Source: CALMKX01 sp036274895 (lineage in GTDB: Bacteria > Acidobacteriota > Thermoanaerobaculia > Multivoradales > SZUA-115). Taken from it: 64,000 bases of DNA. The notes below the pieces were generated by a model that worked only from the letters and a program-made list of their open reading frames with translations, had not been told where the DNA came from and searched no databases. The position numbers and the translations under genes were made by a program. Positions 14,254-22,400 of this stretch are shown piece after piece. Position 1 is the stretch's first letter, and the number at the start of each line of letters is the position of its first letter. The stretch covers positions 133,041 through 197,040 of the forward strand of contig DASUEU010000089.1 in NCBI GenBank assembly GCA_036274895.1, in the 5' to 3' direction.

Positions 14254-16844
14254 AGCCGGTGGGAGAGATCCTCCTCGACCTGCTGCCCTGGGGCCTGGCC
14301 GTGGGCTTTGCCGGCCTGCTCGACCGGTTGCGGGCCTACGAGCCGCGGCCGGTGGCGCTCTCCGACAACCTCTCCTGGGGCGTGGTCGCGGCGCCGGGGG
14401 TGATCCAGAACCGCGACGGCGCCCTTTCCACCACCTGGCGCTACCAGGGGATCGACACGCGGGTGGCCTCGGCCGAGGAGCTGACGGGGCTCTCCCGGGC
14501 GCTCAACCGGACGATCGTGCGCCTCGGTGCCGGGACGATGCTCCATGCCGAGGCGGTGCGCCGGCCGGTGGCGCCGCTGCCCCCGGGGCCGCACTTCCCG
14601 CACCCGCTGGCCTTCCTCTTCGACGCCGAGCGCTGGCAGCTCCACCGGCGGGAGCCCTACTTCGAGACGGCGTTCTACCTGACCTTGACCGTCGCCCCTC
14701 CGGCGAGAGCCGAGCAGCGGCTGCGGCGGACCTTCTTGACCACCACCGAGCCCGAGGCCCGGGCCGCCGAGGACCACCTCGAGCGCTTCGCCGAGCGTTG
14801 CGCCACCTTCGAGCACCACCTGGGGCTGATCCTGCGACTCGAGCGGCTCGGAACGTCCGAGCAGCTGCGCCACCTCCACCTCTGCCTGACCGGGCTCGAC
14901 CATCCCGTGGCCGAGCCGGCCGCCGGGGTGCTCCTGCCCGGCATCCTCTGCGACCAGGAGCTGGTGGGGGGCTGGCGGCCCCGGATCGGCGAGCACCACC
15001 TGCGGGTGGTCCGCGTCAACGCCTACCCGACGGCCGCAACCCAGCCGGCCTTCCTCGATCCGCTCGCCGACCTGCCGGCGGCCTACCGCTGGTCGACGCG
15101 GGTGATGGCCGTGCCCCCGGAGGAGGCCGATGCCCGCGTCAAGCACCTCCAGTGGATGTGGTACGCCCGGCGGCAGGACGCTCGCAGCCGCCTGCGCCGG
15201 GCCGTGACCCAGGCGCCCCCGGTGCCCGACCCCGACGAGCAGGAGATCTTCGAGGACCGGGCCGCCCGCGGCATGGCCAAGGACTCGGCGGCTCTGCTCG
15301 AGCGGCTCCACGGCCGGGACGAGGTGCTCTGCGCCTACACCACGAAGGTGGTGATCCTGGACCCGGATGCAGCCCGGGCCACCGACACCGCGACCCTCGC
15401 CATCCAGGCGCTGACCCGGAAGGGCTTCGGGGCGGCGCTGGAGACGGTCAACACCTTGGACGCCTGGCTCGGGTCCTTGCCCGGCCACGGCTCGGCGGAC
15501 CTGCGGCGGGACCCGATCCCCTCGGCCAACGTCGCGGACCTCTTGCCCGTGACCGGCTCCTGGCCGGGTCTCGCCACCATCCCTTCGCCCTACTTCCCGC
15601 CGGCCTCGCCACCGCTTCTCTGGGCACGCTCCGAGGGCGCGACGCCTTTCCGCTTCAACCTCCACCACGGGGACGTGTTCCACGGCCTGATCCTGGGGCC
15701 GACCGGCGCCGGCAAGAGCTACCTCACCGCCCACTTAGCGCTCCAGTTCCTGCGCTACCCCGGCGCCCAGGTCTTCGTCTTCGACAAGGGCTACTCCCAC
15801 TACCTGCCGTGCCGGGCCGTGGGCGGGGCGCACTACGACATCGGCTCGCCGGCCGGCGCGTCCTCACCCTTCCAGCCCCTGCGGGAGGTGCACCTCGAGC
15901 CCGAGCGGGCGTGGGCGCTCGCCTGGCTCGATCGGCTGCTCGCCCTCCAGGGTCTGGCGACCACCGGCGAGCAGAGGAACGCCATGGCCCGGGCCTTGGA
16001 GCTGGTGGCGAGCTTCCCCGAAGAGGAGCGCACCCTCGACGCCTTCCGCTCCCAGGTGCCGGACGCGAGCCTCCAGGTCCACCTGGCGCCCTACTGCGAG
16101 AAGGGGCCGCTCGCGCCCCTCTTCACCGGCACCTCGGACCCCATCGAGGACCGCCACTACCTCTGCTTCGAGCTGGGCCACATCCTCGAAGCCGACGCCC
16201 GGGCCGTGGTGCCGGTGCAGCTCTACCTGGCCCATGCCTTGGCCAAGCGCCGCACCTCGGCCCGGCCGACCCTCTTGATCTGGGACGAGGCGTGGCGGGC
16301 GCTCGAGGATCCCTTCTGCCGCTCCTGGATCAAGAACGACCTCGCCACCGCGCGCAAGCAGAACTGCGGTGTGGTGCTCATCACCCAGTCCCTGGCCCAG
16401 ATCAACGAGCCGGACCTGCGGGTGCTGATCGACGAGGCGGCCCAGGCCAAGGTCTTCCTGCCCAACCCCGGGGCCGCCAAGCCGGCGACGCGGAAGCTCT
16501 ACGAGGCGCTGGGCCTCTCCGAGCGGCACTGCGAGCTGCTCGCCTCGCTCACCCCCAAGCAGGAGTACCTCTTCTGCTCCCGCGACGGCGTGCGGGTCTT
16601 CCAGCTCGGCAGGACCGAGCTGGCCACGGCCCTCCTGACCCCGCCCGCCGGCCGCACCGAGGAGGCCCACGTCGCTCACCTGCGCGGGCTCGCCGCCGAG
16701 CACCCCGAGGACTGGCTCTTCGAGCTGCTCGAGGAGCGCTCCGGCGCCGAGTGGGCGGCCCGCCTGCGTGCCTTGACCGGCCAGTCGCCCGAGACCTGGC
16801 CCGCCTTCCTCTCCGAAACCTTTTTCAAGGAGACCGACCGATGA
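14250..16844 (+). CDS. trbE: Conjugal transfer ATPase TrbE (VirB4 family)
   Basis: An 864-residue VirB4-type ATPase, the largest and most conserved subunit of the type IV secretion machine. The start at 14250 overlaps trbD (ATGA). The N-terminal third is the CagE/VirB4 accessory domain (YEPRPVALSDNLSWGVVAAP, TTWRYQGIDTRVASAEELTG). Walker A is GPTGAGKS (about 483-490) and Walker B is TLLIWDEAWRALED (about 672-685), followed by GVVLITQSLAQINEPDL, the typical sensor region. It should assemble with TrbD and TrbB. Its stop overlaps the trbJ start. Confidence 0.95.
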   Translation: MKPVGEILLDLLPWGLAVGFAGLLDRLRAYEPRPVALSDNLSWGVVAAPGVIQNRDGALSTTWRYQGIDTRVASAEELTGLSRALNRTIVRLGAGTMLHAEAVRRPVAPLPPGPHFPHPLAFLFDAERWQLHRREPYFETAFYLTLTVAPPARAEQRLRRTFLTTTEPEARAAEDHLERFAERCATFEHHLGLILRLERLGTSEQLRHLHLCLTGLDHPVAEPAAGVLLPGILCDQELVGGWRPRIGEHHLRVVRVNAYPTAATQPAFLDPLADLPAAYRWSTRVMAVPPEEADARVKHLQWMWYARRQDARSRLRRAVTQAPPVPDPDEQEIFEDRAARGMAKDSAALLERLHGRDEVLCAYTTKVVILDPDAARATDTATLAIQALTRKGFGAALETVNTLDAWLGSLPGHGSADLRRDPIPSANVADLLPVTGSWPGLATIPSPYFPPASPPLLWARSEGATPFRFNLHHGDVFHGLILGPTGAGKSYLTAHLALQFLRYPGAQVFVFDKGYSHYLPCRAVGGAHYDIGSPAGASSPFQPLREVHLEPERAWALAWLDRLLALQGLATTGEQRNAMARALELVASFPEEERTLDAFRSQVPDASLQVHLAPYCEKGPLAPLFTGTSDPIEDRHYLCFELGHILEADARAVVPVQLYLAHALAKRRTSARPTLLIWDEAWRALEDPFCRSWIKNDLATARKQNCGVVLITQSLAQINEPDLRVLIDEAAQAKVFLPNPGAAKPATRKLYEALGLSERHCELLASLTPKQEYLFCSRDGVRVFQLGRTELATALLTPPAGRTEEAHVAHLRGLAAEHPEDWLFELLEERSGAEWAARLRALTGQSPETWPAFLSETFFKETDR

Positions 16845-17617
16845 AGAGCCCTCGTCGTCTCATCGCAGTGTTGCTCGCCCTCGTGCTGGCGCTCGGCACA
16901 GCGACTCCCGCGCAAGCCCAGGAGCCGGTGCACGACGCCCAGCACTGGTATCAGACCTTCCTCCACTACCTGGGCCGGGTGATCGAGATCGCGCAGAAGT
17001 ACGTCCAGATCGCGAACGAGTACACCATGATCTACAACCAATACCAGCAGCTCTACTACGACGCCCTCGCCCTCGCCAAGCTCGACACCTACTGGCAGCG
17101 CGGCGTCACCTCGACCATGGACTCGATGGAGCTGGTGCTCGCGCAGAGCGAGCTGCCGACGCACGTTCAGGAAGAGATCCGCACGATCTTCGACGAACTC
17201 TATCCCGGCTGGCAGCTGCCCTCTGACTGGTGGGAGGAAGAGCGGGAGGCCGTCACCAGCACCCTCGGCACCCTGCGCGAGACCCAGGCCGCCAAGCAGC
17301 TCGAGCACACGACCACGCTCGAGCAGATGCATGCGCTCAATCAGCTCAAGAACCAGGTGCGGGAGGTGGACGGCACGCAGAAGGCGCTCGAGGTGCTGGC
17401 CGGCATCGCCGCCTTCCATGCCGAGGCGACGGTCCTCGCCACGGTGGGCGATCGCACCTCGGCCGACGCTGCCACCAGCTACTACGCCTACCTGGTCAAC
17501 CAGCTCGCGAGGCAGGAGCGGGCGCTCCAGGAAGCCATCGAGTCGAGCTCGCGCGTGCCGCCGGAGCTCGCCGCCACGCCCGGCTGGGGACCGCTGCCGT
17601 CCTGGTGGCCTTACTGA
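16841..17617 (+). CDS. trbJ: TrbJ/VirB5-like periplasmic pilus protein
   Basis: A 258-residue secreted protein. ATG 16841 overlaps the trbE stop by ATGA and begins a signal peptide (MKSPRRLIAVLLALVLALGT..AQAQ). The mature chain is almost wholly helical and Gln/Tyr-rich (QIANEYTMIYNQYQQLYYDA, then ETQAAKQLEHTTTLEQMHAL), as in the TrbJ/VirB5 minor pilins that sit at the pilus tip and help mating-pair contact. Position between trbE and trbL agrees. No TrbK lipoprotein follows. Confidence 0.88.
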   Translation: MKSPRRLIAVLLALVLALGTATPAQAQEPVHDAQHWYQTFLHYLGRVIEIAQKYVQIANEYTMIYNQYQQLYYDALALAKLDTYWQRGVTSTMDSMELVLAQSELPTHVQEEIRTIFDELYPGWQLPSDWWEEEREAVTSTLGTLRETQAAKQLEHTTTLEQMHALNQLKNQVREVDGTQKALEVLAGIAAFHAEATVLATVGDRTSADAATSYYAYLVNQLARQERALQEAIESSSRVPPELAATPGWGPLPSWWPY

Positions 17618-17644
17618 TCCCCTTCGAGGAGAGGGAGCTTCGTC

Positions 17645-18466
17645 ATGGAAAACCTTTCGTTTCTCGTCGGCACCTTCGAACAGGCGACCGAAGGCTGGCT
17701 GTCAGCGGCTCTCGACGCCGCCACGGGCCTCTTCCAGCGTCTCGCGGCGATCGAGCTGGTGATTTTCGGCCTGGTGGTCGCGGTCAAGGCCCGCGGCGAA
17801 GGCGCCGCGGCGGTCTTCCCCCAGCTCATCTGGAAGCTCTTCGTCATCGGCATGCTCTTCACCGGCTTGCTGCTCTATCCGCTGTGGATCCCGGTGATCC
17901 TCGAGAGCTTCGCGGCGCTCGCCGGGGAGATCACCGGCACGCCGACCTTGAACCCCGTGGCCTTGGCCGAGCAGGGCATCGCCCTCGGCATGGCGGTGTG
18001 GTTCACGGCCTCGTTCTCCGGCTGGCTGGTGCCCAACTTCTTCGGCGGCTTCGTGGGCAGCGTCGCGGCCCTCGGCATCACCCTCGCCTTCATCGCCATC
18101 GCCGCGATCCTGCTCAAGACGCAGATCGAAGCGTGGATCGTGGTCGCGGCCGGGCCGCTCTTTCTCGGCTTCGCACCGTTTCGCTGGACGGCGACGCTCG
18201 CCGACAACTTCCTGGCCTACGCCTTCGAGGTCGCGATCAAGTTCTTCTTCCTGATCCTGCTCTCCTCGGCCGCGGCGGGCGTGGCCCTCCAGTGGTTCAA
18301 CCAGATCCAGAACGCCGGGACGTTCAACTTCCAGCTGGTGCTCGAGATCCTGGCCGGCTCGATCCTCTTGGCGGTCTCGCTGTGGACCGTGCCGACGCGC
18401 ATGGCCGACGTGCTGACACGCGGCCTGTCCTTTGGGCTGAAGCAGAGCTTGACGGAGCAGGGATGA
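17645..18466 (+). CDS. trbL: TrbL/VirB6-like polytopic channel protein
   Basis: A 273-residue inner-membrane protein with about six hydrophobic segments (including LIWKLFVIGMLFTGLLLYPL, ALGITLAFIAIAAILLKTQI and LVLEILAGSILLAVSLWTVP). The central stretch EAWIVVAAGPLFLGFAPFRW is the conserved VirB6/TrbL signature. An AGGAGAGGGAG site lies before ATG 17645. The C terminus (FGLKQSLTEQG) is short, without the long hydrophilic tail of many TrbL proteins. VirB6 lines the inner-membrane part of the transfer channel. The stop overlaps the trbF start (ATGA). Confidence 0.9.
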   Translation: MENLSFLVGTFEQATEGWLSAALDAATGLFQRLAAIELVIFGLVVAVKARGEGAAAVFPQLIWKLFVIGMLFTGLLLYPLWIPVILESFAALAGEITGTPTLNPVALAEQGIALGMAVWFTASFSGWLVPNFFGGFVGSVAALGITLAFIAIAAILLKTQIEAWIVVAAGPLFLGFAPFRWTATLADNFLAYAFEVAIKFFFLILLSSAAAGVALQWFNQIQNAGTFNFQLVLEILAGSILLAVSLWTVPTRMADVLTRGLSFGLKQSLTEQG

Positions 18467-19107
18467 GCGTGCTCGAGCGCTCGGACGCCTTCCTGCGCTG
18501 GGCGCGCATCGCGCGGGCCTGGCAGCTGGTGGCGTTCTTCCTCTTGGCGTCCAACACGGTGCTCGCCGCGGGCTTCGTGCAGCTCGCGATGAGCTCGCGG
18601 GTGGTGCCCTACCTCGTCGAGGTCGACGGCCACGGCAACACCCGTTACGCCGGGCCGATCGAGGTGGCGGACCTGCCGGAGGAAAGGTTGCTCTTCCAGC
18701 AGCTGCGCTCGTTCCTGTGGAACTTGCGTGTGGTCGTTCCCGATGCGACCGCACAGGGGAAGCTCCTCGCCCGTGCCTACGCTCTGGCCGATACCCCCGT
18801 GCGCCGCGCCCTCGATGAGCACTTCGCCGCGCCGGGCAATGACCCGCGCACCATCGCCGCTCGGGCCTCGCGCTCGGTCGAAGCGATCACGCTGCTGCGC
18901 CTACCGGAGGCCCCGGACACCTACCAGCTCGACTGGAAGGAGGTCTACGTCGACCGCCGCGGCTTCGGCACGCTCGAGGAGCGCTCGTTTCGTGGGCTCG
19001 CGACCGTGCGCCCGGTGCGCGACGCGACCCCCGAGATCCTGATCGACAACCCCCTCGGCGTGGTGATCACTGCCTTCACCTGGACCGAGACCACTCAGAA
19101 CCGTTGA
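18463..19107 (+). CDS. trbF: TrbF/VirB8-like assembly protein
   Basis: A 214-residue bitopic protein. The start at 18463 overlaps trbL by 4 bases. A single membrane helix (LVAFFLLASNTVLAAGFVQL) precedes the NTF2-like periplasmic domain: VVPYLVEVDGHGNTRYAGPI, QLRSFLWNLRVVVPDATAQG, YQLDWKEVYVDRRGFGTLEE and NPLGVVITAFTWTET, the conserved end of TrbF/VirB8. VirB8 nucleates the periplasmic scaffold. It is followed after 14 bases by trbG. Confidence 0.93.
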   Translation: MSVLERSDAFLRWARIARAWQLVAFFLLASNTVLAAGFVQLAMSSRVVPYLVEVDGHGNTRYAGPIEVADLPEERLLFQQLRSFLWNLRVVVPDATAQGKLLARAYALADTPVRRALDEHFAAPGNDPRTIAARASRSVEAITLLRLPEAPDTYQLDWKEVYVDRRGFGTLEERSFRGLATVRPVRDATPEILIDNPLGVVITAFTWTETTQNR

Positions 19108-19121
19108 AGAGGAGATCTGTC

Positions 19122-19904
19122 ATGACGAACAAGTCACTATTGATGCTGCTGTCTCTCGCGTTGGCCGGCATCCCGGCGCGAGCCACGCCCACCGAGAGCC
19201 GCACCGTGCTCTTCGGCGAGGACGTGACCGTGAAGACGGCCGTGCTCCGCGCAACCGGCATCATCCTGAACGCCGACGAGCGGCTCCGTTCGGTCTCCCA
19301 GCCGGACGGCGAGCGCTGGCAGGTGGCGTGGAGCGAGTACGGTCCCGAGGGCGGCACCGTGCCGGTCTTGACCGTCACCCCCTCCGACTGCGGCATCTCG
19401 ACCAACCTGCTGGTGCTCACCACACAGCGGATCTATCCCATCCGGCTCGAGTCCTCGCCTTGTGATCGATCCGGCAAAGCGATCGATCCGCAGGCGAGCT
19501 TCGATGCCCTGGTGCGCTACCGCTTTCCCGACGAGGAGCTGGTCAAGGTGGTGCCCCAGCCGCCGGCCGAGCCTCGCGTGGGCTTCGACAGCTCGGTCGA
19601 GTCGATCCTCGCGGCCAGCAGCCGCTACCGCTGGCGGACGCAGCACGGCTGGCGCGGCCCCCAGCCGAGCCTGGTGACCGACGACGGCAAGGCGACCTAT
19701 CTGGTTTTCCCCGAGGGTGCCTTCGCCGGCCGGGACCTGCCGCTGCTCTTCCTGATCGGTGAGGACGGCGAGCGCGAGCTGGTGACCTACGACGTGGTGG
19801 GCACGACGTTTCGGGTGCATGGGCTGTTCACCGAGGCGGTGCTGGTGGCCGGCAAGCCCAAGAGCGCCCGGCCGCCGCAAGTGCTGATCCGTCGCAAGAG
19901 CTAG
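19122..19904 (+). CDS. trbG: TrbG/VirB9-like outer-membrane-complex protein
   Basis: A 260-residue secreted protein. ATG 19122 with upstream GAGGAG is preferred to TTG 19104, and it begins the signal peptide KSLLMLLSLALAGIPARA. The two VirB9 beta domains are visible: the first includes VLTVTPSDCGISTNLLVLTT and RIYPIRLES, the second SRYRWRTQHGWRGPQPSLVT, FLIGEDGERELVTYDVVGTT and FRVHGLFTEAVLVAG. VirB9 forms the core outer ring with VirB10. No VirB7/TrbH lipoprotein gene lies beside it. Confidence 0.93.
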   Translation: MTNKSLLMLLSLALAGIPARATPTESRTVLFGEDVTVKTAVLRATGIILNADERLRSVSQPDGERWQVAWSEYGPEGGTVPVLTVTPSDCGISTNLLVLTTQRIYPIRLESSPCDRSGKAIDPQASFDALVRYRFPDEELVKVVPQPPAEPRVGFDSSVESILAASSRYRWRTQHGWRGPQPSLVTDDGKATYLVFPEGAFAGRDLPLLFLIGEDGERELVTYDVVGTTFRVHGLFTEAVLVAGKPKSARPPQVLIRRKS

Positions 19905-19947
19905 AGACCTCCAACTGACAACCCGACTCCGAAAGGAGAGAAAACCG

Positions 19948-21402
19948 ATGCATGCATCGGATCAGGATCCCTCTACGCCAAAAACGGCTCCGGAAGCCGT
20001 TCTGAAGCCCGATTCACACGCCGACAACGTCCGGGACAAGCGCTTCCCCGACGTGGTGGGGCCGCACTACCGGCGGATGCTCCTCGCCACGGCGGCCCTG
20101 GTGGTGGCCCTCGGCGTGGCGCTGTTCTTCGCCCCGACGAGGAAGGTGCGGGAGGAGCCCCGGCCCGCCGCGCCGCAGAGGCCGGAGGCGACGTTCATGG
20201 ATCGCCCCGTGGCGCCTGGGCTGCCGAGGGAGGGGCAGTGGGCGCCTCTGCGCCACGGCGGCGGTTGGGGCGAGGAGATCACCGTCACGGCCCCGGACCC
20301 GGGCTTTGGCGAGCCCTATCCCGAGGTGCCAGCCATTTCGGGTGACGAGGTGACGGGCTTGCCGCCGGTGAGCCGGACGCCCGTCGGACCCGCTCGGGAC
20401 CCCCGTGAGGTGGCCTACGAGCGGGCCTTGAAGTCCGCGAGCTTGCGGCGGGCGGACCAGCAGGCGCGACTGCCACTGCCATCGCCGGGCTTTGCCGAGA
20501 CGCAGCAGGCGTTGCTGTCGGCGACGAGCCGGCTTTTGGAGCTGCCGGCGTTGCCGGGGTTTCCGGCCTTGGGATCCTCACCCCAAACCCCTCTCCCGGC
20601 CCTCCCACTCCAGCCGCCCGGGAGAGGGGAACCGGAGGGGATGGATCCCCGCTTTCGCGGGGATGACGGCGGGATCGGCGGCGCCACGGCCGGCTCTCTT
20701 CTGGCCCCCCTCTCCCGGGCGGGAGGCAAGGGAGGGCCGGGAGAGGGGCCGGGGGTGAGGGGTTCCTCTCCGGCTTCCCCCTCTCCCGGAAGGTCGGAGT
20801 GGGCGGGCCGGGAGAGGGGGATCGAGGGGGTGAGGATCTCCGTCCTCCGCGCCGGCACCCTGATCCCGGCCCGCCTCGAGACCGCCCTGGACTCCGACTC
20901 TCCCGGGCCGGTGCTCGCGCGGGTGCTGCGCGACGTGCTCGATGCCACGGGCCGCGAGGTCGCGATCCCGGCCGGGGCGCTTCTGCTGGGGTCGGTCGAG
21001 AACCAGCTGGCCTACGGGGAGAACCGGATGCTGGTCGCCTTCGACCGCATCACGACGCCCTTGCAGACGATCGACCTGCCCGGGTTCTCGGGGCTCGAGA
21101 CCACCGGCACCAAGGGCCTGGCCGACCAGGTGGACCGCCACCTGGCCTCGACGCTCGGCAAAGCGGTGCTGCTCGCCGCCCTCGGAGCCGGCTTCCAGCT
21201 CGCCCAGCCAGATCGCGGCGACCGCCTCGGCCTCACATCGGGCGAGGTGGTGGCGGCGCAGATGGCCCTCGAGCTCAACCGCGTCTCCCAGCAGCTCCTG
21301 CTGCGCCAGTTCGACCGCCGGCCTACCGTCAAGGTGCGGGCCGGGGAGCGCTTCCACGTCTACGTCCACCAGGATCTCGACCTCGCCGGAGGTGCGCCGT
21401 GA
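19948..21402 (+). CDS. trbI: TrbI/VirB10-like scaffold protein carrying an in-frame repeat insertion
   Basis: A 484-residue protein. A GAAAGGAG site precedes ATG 19948. It has a short cytoplasmic part, one membrane helix (MLLATAALVVALGVALFFAP, 44-63), a Pro-rich periplasmic region and the VirB10 barrel from about 297: RAGTLIPARLETALDSDSPG, GREVAIPAGALLLGSVENQL, GENRMLVAFDRITTPLQTID. VirB10 spans the envelope and gates the outer-membrane pore. Residues from about 209 to 297 are encoded by a palindromic repeat (20573-20838) that reads through in frame, with peptides such as MDPRFRGDDGG and SPGRSEWAGRERG. It falls in the flexible linker, where an insert is most easily tolerated. The stop overlaps parB (GTGA). 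Confidence 0.92.
   Translation: MHASDQDPSTPKTAPEAVLKPDSHADNVRDKRFPDVVGPHYRRMLLATAALVVALGVALFFAPTRKVREEPRPAAPQRPEATFMDRPVAPGLPREGQWAPLRHGGGWGEEITVTAPDPGFGEPYPEVPAISGDEVTGLPPVSRTPVGPARDPREVAYERALKSASLRRADQQARLPLPSPGFAETQQALLSATSRLLELPALPGFPALGSSPQTPLPALPLQPPGRGEPEGMDPRFRGDDGGIGGATAGSLLAPLSRAGGKGGPGEGPGVRGSSPASPSPGRSEWAGRERGIEGVRISVLRAGTLIPARLETALDSDSPGPVLARVLRDVLDATGREVAIPAGALLLGSVENQLAYGENRMLVAFDRITTPLQTIDLPGFSGLETTGTKGLADQVDRHLASTLGKAVLLAALGAGFQLAQPDRGDRLGLTSGEVVAAQMALELNRVSQQLLLRQFDRRPTVKVRAGERFHVYVHQDLDLAGGAP
20573..20838. repeat. MITE-like palindromic repeat, copy A (inside trbI)
   Basis: A 266-bp element with perfect 12-bp terminal inverted repeats, GATCCTCACCCC at 20573-20584 and GGGGTGAGGATC at 20827-20838. 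Inside are CCCTCTCCCGG / CCGGGAGAGGG palindromes and a CCCCGCTTTCGCGGGG hairpin (20648-20663). Sister copies lie at 26624-26824, 27632-27789 and 63853 to the window end. It is read in frame by trbI with no stop. Confidence 0.88.
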
Positions 21403-22385
21403 CGGCCGAGCTCGAGATCGTCACCGACACCCTGGTGCTCCCGATCGCCTCGATCGAGGAGGACCCCAACCAGCCCCGCAGCCACTTCGACACCGAGGCG
21501 CTCGAGGCCCTGGCCGACTCGATCGAGGACACCGCGGGGGAGTCCAACCGGCCCTGGGTCGATGGGTTGCTCCATCCCATCGTCGTCTATCCGAGCCCGG
21601 GCCATGAGGAGGGCGGCCCGGGCCGGCCCTACCGGCTGCTGGTGGGGGGACGGCGGCTTCGGGCCTATCAGCTGCGCGGCTGGGCCGAGATCCCGGCCCG
21701 GGTGGTGCCGGCGCCGACCTCGGTGGCCCGTACCCTCATGACCCAGCTCAACGAGAACCTCGCCCGCGAGAGCACCTCGCTGCTCGAGGACGCGCTGGCC
21801 GTCGAGCGGGCTTTCAATGCCTGGAAGGACGAGCATCCGAACGGCCGGGCCAAGGACTTCGCCGCCGCCTTCAGCCGCTCGCCGGCCTGGGTCTCCCAGC
21901 ACCTGGCCCTTGCCAAGGCGACCGGCCTCGCCCGCCAGGCCCTGGCCGAAGGATCCATCCGCCACGCCGAGGCCTACCGGCTCTTCGCCCAGCTCGACGT
22001 CGAGACCCAGCGCCTGGTGCTCTACCGGGCGCGCAAGAACGGCACTGCCATCACCGCCGCCGTGGTGCGCGGGTTGGCTCCACGGCCGGCGTCGAAGCCC
22101 GAAGCAGCCGGCTCGGCTGTCGAGCGAGGTGAAGAACTGCCGGCACCGTCGAGCGTCGAGCCAAACCCCGGCGCCGAGCTGAACCCCGCCACTGAGCCGG
22201 AGCCAGACCCCGAGCTCGCCCTCACCGTCCGCTTCGCGCCCCAGCAGCTTCGCTGGCTGCTGGCCTTCCTCGGCACCGAGCCGCCGGAGGACGTGGCCCT
22301 GCTGCCGGGCGCCCTCACCTCGATCCTCGACCAGCTCACTCACCTCGACCCCGAGCAGCCCCTGCCGCTCGAGATCGGCTCCTGA
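21399..22385 (+). CDS. parB: ParB/Spo0J-family DNA-binding protein
   Basis: A 328-residue protein starting at GTG 21399, overlapping the trbI stop by 4 bases. The ParB nuclease-like/CTPase domain shows IEEDPNQPRSHFDTEALEAL, LLHPIVVY and LLVGGRRLRAYQLRGW (the GERRxRA box with Gly for Glu). The KorB/Spo0J helix-turn-helix region follows: AAAFSRSPAWVSQHLALAKA and LAEGSIRHAEAYRLFAQLD. A Pro/Glu-rich linker leads to a short C-terminal dimerisation-like domain. ParB normally works with a ParA ATPase and parS sites; no ParA is in the window. As the last gene of the trb operon it may instead act KorB-like as an operon regulator. Confidence 0.88.
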   Translation: MTAELEIVTDTLVLPIASIEEDPNQPRSHFDTEALEALADSIEDTAGESNRPWVDGLLHPIVVYPSPGHEEGGPGRPYRLLVGGRRLRAYQLRGWAEIPARVVPAPTSVARTLMTQLNENLARESTSLLEDALAVERAFNAWKDEHPNGRAKDFAAAFSRSPAWVSQHLALAKATGLARQALAEGSIRHAEAYRLFAQLDVETQRLVLYRARKNGTAITAAVVRGLAPRPASKPEAAGSAVERGEELPAPSSVEPNPGAELNPATEPEPDPELALTVRFAPQQLRWLLAFLGTEPPEDVALLPGALTSILDQLTHLDPEQPLPLEIGS

Positions 22386-22400
22386 CCGCGAGGCCCTGCC

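Noticed and set aside
14175..16703. Long minus-strand frames opposite trbE
   Set aside because: Shadows of a complete VirB4 ATPase.
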